Part shown: piece after piece, positions 1 to 5,926 of the stretch
Numbering within the stretch: position 1 is the stretch's first letter
How the letters are laid out: each line of letters opens with the position of its first letter
Origin: Verrucomicrobiia bacterium
GTDB lineage: Bacteria > Verrucomicrobiota > Verrucomicrobiia > Limisphaerales > Palsa-1400
DNA length: 5,926 bases
Assembly: GCA_025934545.1 (NCBI GenBank)
Contig: JAICXV010000168.1
Location: 1-5,926 of the forward strand
Reading direction: 5' to 3'
Notes under the pieces: model-generated
Told to the model about the DNA's origin: nothing
Database searches by the model: none
The model's input: the letters and a program-made list of their open reading frames with translations, nothing else
Translations under genes and position numbers: made by a program

Positions 1-2278
<2,278 letters not shown>

Positions 2279-2286
2279 ATTGGATT

Positions 2287-2291
2287 GAGAG
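2287..2291 (+). promoter_or_regulatory. Ribosome binding site of gyrA
   Basis: GAGAG lies 9 nt before the ATG at 2301, in the 22-nt gap after the gyrB stop codon. It is a weak Shine-Dalgarno sequence but the spacing is right, and it supports the ATG at 2301 as the start even though this adds a Pro-rich N-terminal extension. No promoter-like sequence is evident in the gap, which fits translation from a gyrB-gyrA message. Confidence 0.5.
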
Positions 2292-2300
2292 CACCCCTCC

Positions 2301-4988
2301 ATGCCTGACGAAAACGACAAGACCCCTCCCCCGGAACCACCATCCGGTTTCGGAGCCACTCCGCTCTATGCGGCCAGTGAAAAAATTGAAAAAATTAACG
2401 TCGCCGACGAGATCAAAAACTCGTTCCTCGACTATTCAATGTCCGTCATCATCTCTCGCGCGTTGCCCGATGCGCGCGACGGCCTGAAACCTTCGCAGCG
2501 GCGGATTCTTTTCGCGATGAATGAACTGGGCGTCATGCCCAATCGCAAACACATCAAGTGCGCGAAGATCGTCGGCGAAACAATGGGTAACTACCATCCG
2601 CATGGCGACATGGCGATTTACCCCACCCTCGTTCACATGGCCCAGCCTTGGGCGATGCGGGAAATGCTCATTGAAGGCCAGGGCAATTTTGGTTCCGTCG
2701 AAGGCGATCCGCCGGCGTCCATGCGGTATACCGAAGCGCGCCTGCGCCACCTCGGCGCCGCACTCATGTTCGACATGGAGAAGGACACTGTCGACTTCGT
2801 ACCGAACTACGACGAAACGCGGTTGGAACCAACCGTGTTCCCGGCCGCATTCCCGAACCTGCTCGTTAACGGCGGCACTGGCATCGCCGTCGGAATGGCG
2901 ACCAACATGGCGCCGCACAACCTCGGCGAAATCATCGACGGCATCTGCGCCCAAATTGATAACTCGAATATCACGCTGCCTCAACTGATGCAGATCGTGA
3001 AAGGACCCGATTTCCCGACTGGCTGCGTTATCTGCGGCGTCGAAGGCATCAAAAACTATTTCACGACTGGTCGCGGCCAATTTCGTATCCGTGGCAAAGT
3101 CGGCGTCGAAGAACTCAAAGGCGGTCGCGAAGCGATCGTTATCACGCAGATTCCTTACGGAGTTAACCGCGCCGTCCTCGTCGAGCGAATTGCCGAGTTG
3201 GTGAACGAAAAAGTCATCACCGACATCACCGGCATCCGCGACGAGTCCGACGAAAACACTCGCGTTGTCATCGACATCAAACGCGACGCCATCGCCAAAG
3301 TCGTCATCAACAATCTCTTCGAGCACACCGCGCTCGAAACCAGCTTCGCCGTTAACGCGCTCGCGATCGATCATGGGCGTCCAAAAACGCTCAATCTTCA
3401 AGAACTGATCAATTGCTATATCGACCATCGCCGCGAAGTCGTCCTGCGCCGCACGCGTTTTGAATTGCGCAAAGCCGAAGAACGCGCCGAAATCCTCGAC
3501 GCCTATCTCGTCGCGCTTTCAAACCTCGACCAGTTCATCCAAATCATCCGGTCGTCGCGCAACAAAGACGAGGCGCGCATCAAATTGATGGCCTTCGATT
3601 TCACGCGTCAACAAGTCGAAACGCTCGGAGTTCTCATTCGCAACGAATCGCGCCTCGTCAATGGCCGTTATTCGCTCAGCGAATTTCAGACGAATGCAAT
3701 TCTCGAATTGCAGCTTTATCGTTTGACTGGTCTCGAAGTCGACAAGGTCAAAGCTGAATACAAAGAGTTACTCGAAAAAATCGCCGACCTCAGAGACATC
3801 CTCGCCAAAGAACAGCGTGTCTTTGCCATCATCAAAGCCGAGCTCAAAGACATCAAAGAAAAATACGCCACGCCGCGCATGACTGAAATCGTGCCGGAGG
3901 AAGGTGAGATCGCCATCGAAGACCTCATCGCCAACGAAGGCGTTATCATCACCTTGACCCACGCCGGCCTGATCAAGCGCACCAATGTCAGCTCCTATCG
4001 CGCCCAGCGTCGCGGTGGCAAAGGCGTCATTGGCATGACCACCCGCGAACCGGCGGCCGCTGGTGAAGCCGAAGATTTCATCGAACATCTTTTCACCGCC
4101 AGCACGCACGATTACCTGATGTTCTTCACGAACACCGGTCGTGCTTACGTCGAACGCGTTCACGAAATTCCCGACATGGGCCGCGCGTCAAAAGGCCGTA
4201 GCATCGCCAATTTGCTCGAACTCAAAGCCGACGAAAAAATCGCGGCGCTCATCCGCATCGAGTCGAAATTGAACGACGACAAAGAAGACATCACATGGAC
4301 TCAGTCGAATCACGTCTTCTTCGCCACCCAAAAAGGAACGGTCAAGAAAACCGCACTGGAAGAATTTTCCAATGTCCGCAAAGGCGGCATCATCGCCATC
4401 GGCATCGAAGAAGGCGATAAGCTGATCGAGTGTAGACTCACCAGCGGTAATGACGACGTCGTCCTCATCACCAAGGAAGGCATGAGCATTCGCTTCTCCG
4501 AAGAAGACGTTCGCTCCATGGGCCGTCCCGCCACTGGCGTCCGCGGTATTAGTCTTGATGAAACCGACGAAGTCGTCGCTCTCGCTGTCGTAGTGCCCGA
4601 CGCCACGTTGCTCGTGGCCGCCGAACGCGGCATCGGCAAGCGCACCGATTTCGGCGAATACCGCCAGCAATCCCGCGGTGGCAAAGGCATTATCACAATG
4701 AAAACCAGCGAGAAGACTGGTTGCGTTGCCGGCGCGCTCACAGTCAAAGACGCCGATGAAATTATGCTCATCACAGTCGGTGGCCAAATGGTCCGCACCC
4801 GCGTGCAAGACATCCGTGAAGCCGGCCGGAACACGCAGGGCGTCAAATTGATTAACTTGGAAGGTGAAGACAAATTGCAAGGCATCGCGCCGGTCATCAG
4901 TGAAGAAAAACAAGACGCTGAAGCCGAAGAACCGCCGGCAGCCGCAGGCGCCGCTCCGACCGAACCGCCGCCGGCACCACAAAACTAA
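2301..4988 (+). CDS. gyrA: DNA gyrase subunit A
   Basis: Breakage-reunion subunit of DNA gyrase; with GyrB it forms the A2B2 enzyme that passes one duplex through another and supercoils DNA. Complete at 895 residues (E. coli 875). Residues 1-30 are a Pro-rich extension. The core starts near [10 protein letters not shown], and the winged helix holds YHPHGD (from 2592) and the catalytic Tyr143 in MRYTEARL (codon 2727-2729), preceded by the conserved Arg. [18 protein letters not shown] follows, then a helical coiled-coil arm (about 385-540). The C-terminal pinwheel has the GyrA box QRRGGKG at 569-575 (4005-4025), which marks gyrase rather than ParC, and five further blade motifs ([37 protein letters not shown]). 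At the quinolone-contact positions, E. coli Ser83 and Asp87 correspond to Met104 and Pro108. The tail (about 868-895) is briefly acidic, then Ala/Pro-rich. It starts 22 nt after gyrB and ends 18 nt before a strong terminator hairpin. Confidence 0.98.
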   Translation: MPDENDKTPPPEPPSGFGATPLYAASEKIEKINVADEIKNSFLDYSMSVIISRALPDARDGLKPSQRRILFAMNELGVMPNRKHIKCAKIVGETMGNYHPHGDMAIYPTLVHMAQPWAMREMLIEGQGNFGSVEGDPPASMRYTEARLRHLGAALMFDMEKDTVDFVPNYDETRLEPTVFPAAFPNLLVNGGTGIAVGMATNMAPHNLGEIIDGICAQIDNSNITLPQLMQIVKGPDFPTGCVICGVEGIKNYFTTGRGQFRIRGKVGVEELKGGREAIVITQIPYGVNRAVLVERIAELVNEKVITDITGIRDESDENTRVVIDIKRDAIAKVVINNLFEHTALETSFAVNALAIDHGRPKTLNLQELINCYIDHRREVVLRRTRFELRKAEERAEILDAYLVALSNLDQFIQIIRSSRNKDEARIKLMAFDFTRQQVETLGVLIRNESRLVNGRYSLSEFQTNAILELQLYRLTGLEVDKVKAEYKELLEKIADLRDILAKEQRVFAIIKAELKDIKEKYATPRMTEIVPEEGEIAIEDLIANEGVIITLTHAGLIKRTNVSSYRAQRRGGKGVIGMTTREPAAAGEAEDFIEHLFTASTHDYLMFFTNTGRAYVERVHEIPDMGRASKGRSIANLLELKADEKIAALIRIESKLNDDKEDITWTQSNHVFFATQKGTVKKTALEEFSNVRKGGIIAIGIEEGDKLIECRLTSGNDDVVLITKEGMSIRFSEEDVRSMGRPATGVRGISLDETDEVVALAVVVPDATLLVAAERGIGKRTDFGEYRQQSRGGKGIITMKTSEKTGCVAGALTVKDADEIMLITVGGQMVRTRVQDIREAGRNTQGVKLINLEGEDKLQGIAPVISEEKQDAEAEEPPAAAGAAPTEPPPAPQN
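2379..2396 (+). repeat. Perfect 9-bp tandem duplication in 5' part of gyrA
   Basis: GAAAAAATT occurs twice in direct succession (2379-2387 and 2388-2396), in frame, encoding Glu-Lys-Ile twice. Each unit has a run of six A. It sits at the junction between the Pro-rich N-terminal extension and the conserved core, so a change of copy number would keep the frame and probably be tolerated. It may simply reflect a low-complexity linker. Confidence 0.8.
4005..4025 (+). other. GyrA box (DNA-wrapping motif)
   Basis: Encodes QRRGGKG, residues 569-575 of GyrA, an exact match to the canonical seven-residue GyrA box in blade 1 of the C-terminal pinwheel. In characterised gyrases this motif is needed for positive wrapping of DNA and hence for negative supercoiling. 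It identifies this protein as gyrase rather than topoisomerase IV subunit ParC. Confidence 0.95.
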
Positions 4989-5002
4989 ATCTTAAAATTC
5001 AC

Positions 5003-5039
5003 AAAAGGCGCTGAGAACACTCAGCGCCTTTTTGTTTTT
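5003..5039. terminator. Intrinsic terminator, probably bidirectional, between gyrA and the convergent gene
   Basis: GGCGCTGAG (5007-5015) pairs perfectly with CTCAGCGCC (5020-5028) around the loop AACA, giving a 9-bp GC-rich stem. It extends to 13 bp through AAAA (5003-5006) with TTTT (5029-5032). On the + strand a T-rich tract runs to 5039, interrupted by one G. On the - strand the stem is followed by TTTTGTGAATTTT. The stem begins 18 nt after the gyrA stop and lies 39 nt beyond the stop of the - strand gene, so one hairpin can end both transcripts. Confidence 0.93.
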
Positions 5040-5067
5040 GTAATCAACGGGACACCGCGCGCGCCTG

Positions 5068-5926
5068 TTATCTCGCAACCTCTCGCACCCGATAAAACTT
5101 TTCCGTCTCCAGCCCGCTGCTATCCAAAAGCGTATTATTAGAACCAGTCCCAGCCATGGGAAACCCAAGTGGCGACCATGCGTTGGTAAAATCATCGACG
5201 TATTCCGGCTGATACGCTTTCGCCGCATCCGAATTCCACCCGAGCATTACCGAACCGTCGCCGTTCATCTGGATATTCAAATGAATGTCCTCGGCAATCG
5301 AGGCTGAACTTGTGAAGGTCGGCACATTGTACCCGTTGATCCGCACCGCAGGATTTTGACCGCCGAGCGCTGAAGTCGCATACGTGGCGATAATCGTTTT
5401 CGAATCACCCGGCCAAAGCGTTATATAATTATCCGAATAAAGAATCGGCACGACCTCAAGGCCACCGTCACCTACCGTAATCTCGGCGCGAACAAAGTAA
5501 GCGATATTTGTCGGACTCGAATTCGTTAAAAAGATCGTCGCGGTTTCCTGGTCGGCCGCAATCCGCCGGCTCACAAACGCGTTCAGATTACTGTTTGCCG
5601 CAAGACTATTCAGTCCGGTCAGATTCGCATACGAACTGATCGACGTATGATACCAATTGGTCGTCGTGCCCAATTTATCCGGCGATGTGGAATACGCGTA
5701 AACATTTTCACTGACGACATGGCCAGCGTTGGCCAACCGCAGTCGAATCAGATAAGTCGTCGACAAGCCGGTGACGCTCGACACCCCCAGGACCGTAGTC
5801 GATGCATTCGCCGAAAAACTTCTCGTCGCCGAGTTGGTGTAAGTCAGCGTCAACGAAGGAACATTGTAGACCGCGACTGAAGCCGTGAGATTCGTTGCCG
5901 CCAACGTCGCGTTGAACACATCTATG
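5068..5926 (-). CDS. C-terminal part of a GH2-family exo-beta-D-glucosaminidase-like enzyme (5'-truncated)
   Basis: Last ~285 residues of a gene whose start and catalytic barrel lie beyond the right edge; the frame stays open to 5925, and the GTG at 5917-5919 is an internal Val. The first part (ASVAVYNV...TYLIRLRLANAG...VVSENVYAYST) looks like the Ig-like domain after the GH2 barrel. WYHTS, SSYANLTGLNSL, then YFVRAEI, GDGGLEVVPILYSDNYITLWPGDS and RINGYNV match what I recall of the Ig-fold domain of CsxA-type exo-beta-D-glucosaminidases, which release glucosamine from chitosan ends. Related GH2 enzymes act on mannosides or other sugars, so the substrate is not settled. The last ~70 residues (HLNIQMNGDGSVMLGW ... 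FYRVREV, 5071-5290) form a separate beta-rich module typical of verrucomicrobial exported proteins. Such enzymes are usually secreted or periplasmic, but any signal peptide is outside the window. It is convergent with gyrA and functionally unrelated to it. Confidence 0.8.
   Translation of the reverse strand, partial: IDVFNATLAATNLTASVAVYNVPSLTLTYTNSATRSFSANASTTVLGVSSVTGLSTTYLIRLRLANAGHVVSENVYAYSTSPDKLGTTTNWYHTSISSYANLTGLNSLAANSNLNAFVSRRIAADQETATIFLTNSSPTNIAYFVRAEITVGDGGLEVVPILYSDNYITLWPGDSKTIIATYATSALGGQNPAVRINGYNVPTFTSSASIAEDIHLNIQMNGDGSVMLGWNSDAAKAYQPEYVDDFTNAWSPLGFPMAGTGSNNTLLDSSGLETEKFYRVREVAR
5071..5290 (-). other. C-terminal accessory module of the glycosidase (W...FYRV type)
   Basis: About 70 residues after the Ig-fold domain, beginning near the AEDIHLNI segment. 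They show the pattern V-x-L-x-W, a YQPEYVDDF segment, W-S-P-L-G, a Gly/Asn-rich turn, then L-D-S-S-G and a terminal KFYRV. This layout recurs at the extreme C-terminus of many large exported proteins in Verrucomicrobiota genomes and resembles a fibronectin-type or other small beta-sandwich. Its role is not established; attachment to the cell surface, export or carbohydrate contact are all possible. Actinobacterial CsxA-type enzymes, as I recall them, end differently. Confidence 0.5.

Noticed and set aside
2436..3428. 330-aa open frame on the - strand inside gyrA
   Set aside because: It is antisense to the most conserved part of gyrA, its composition (many Asp, Val, Phe) is what the complement of this codon usage gives, and no domain is recognisable.
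4665..4690. Second GyrA-box-like motif SRGGKG in blade 5 of the GyrA C-terminal domain
   Set aside because: Each pinwheel blade carries a degenerate form of the box, and close matches in this blade occur in other bacterial GyrA proteins as I recall them, so it is ordinary.
4188..4982. 264-aa open frame on the - strand inside the gyrA pinwheel region
   Set aside because: Antisense shadow of a well-supported gene; composition matches complementary codon usage and no motif is seen.
4992..5228. 78-aa open frame on the - strand over the terminator, with a hydrophobic stretch
   Set aside because: It overlaps the glycosidase C-terminus in another frame and runs through the terminator hairpin, so it is very unlikely to be translated.

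Overview
This window is a housekeeping locus from a bacterium. It holds the DNA gyrase operon gyrB-gyrA on the + strand, a strong intrinsic terminator, and the 3' end of a convergent - strand gene for an apparently extracellular glycoside hydrolase. Three features point to the PVC superphylum, most likely Verrucomicrobiota (soil or freshwater Pedosphaera/Limisphaera-type lineages). GyrA has the wording GDMAIYPT and ...VPNYDET in its core, which I recall from that group. GyrB has a long insert. The glycosidase ends in a W-x(n)-FYRV-type beta-rich module that is very common at the C-termini of verrucomicrobial secreted proteins. The placement is from remembered family resemblance, not from a search.

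Layout: positions 1-2278 hold gyrB. It enters already open from the left edge and lacks about 60 N-terminal residues by alignment to E. coli GyrB. After a 22-nt gap with a modest Shine-Dalgarno, 2301-4988 holds complete gyrA (895 aa). Positions 4989-5067 are intergenic and carry a GC-rich hairpin (5007-5028) with T-tracts on both sides, so it can serve both converging genes. Positions 5068-5926 (-) hold the last ~285 residues of a family GH2 enzyme resembling exo-beta-D-glucosaminidase (CsxA-like). Its catalytic part lies beyond the right edge.

GyrB (ATPase, TOPRIM) and GyrA (cleavage-religation tyrosine, DNA-wrapping pinwheel) form the A2B2 enzyme that introduces negative supercoils. Their adjacency suggests stoichiometric co-expression. 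The glycosidase is unrelated and is probably part of polysaccharide or amino-sugar scavenging.

I found no RNA gene, mobile element, CRISPR array or novel system. The points most worth a second look are the quinolone-determining positions of GyrA (Met104 and Pro108 where E. coli has Ser83 and Asp87), the Pro-rich termini of GyrA, the large GyrB insert, and the glycosidase domain fusion.
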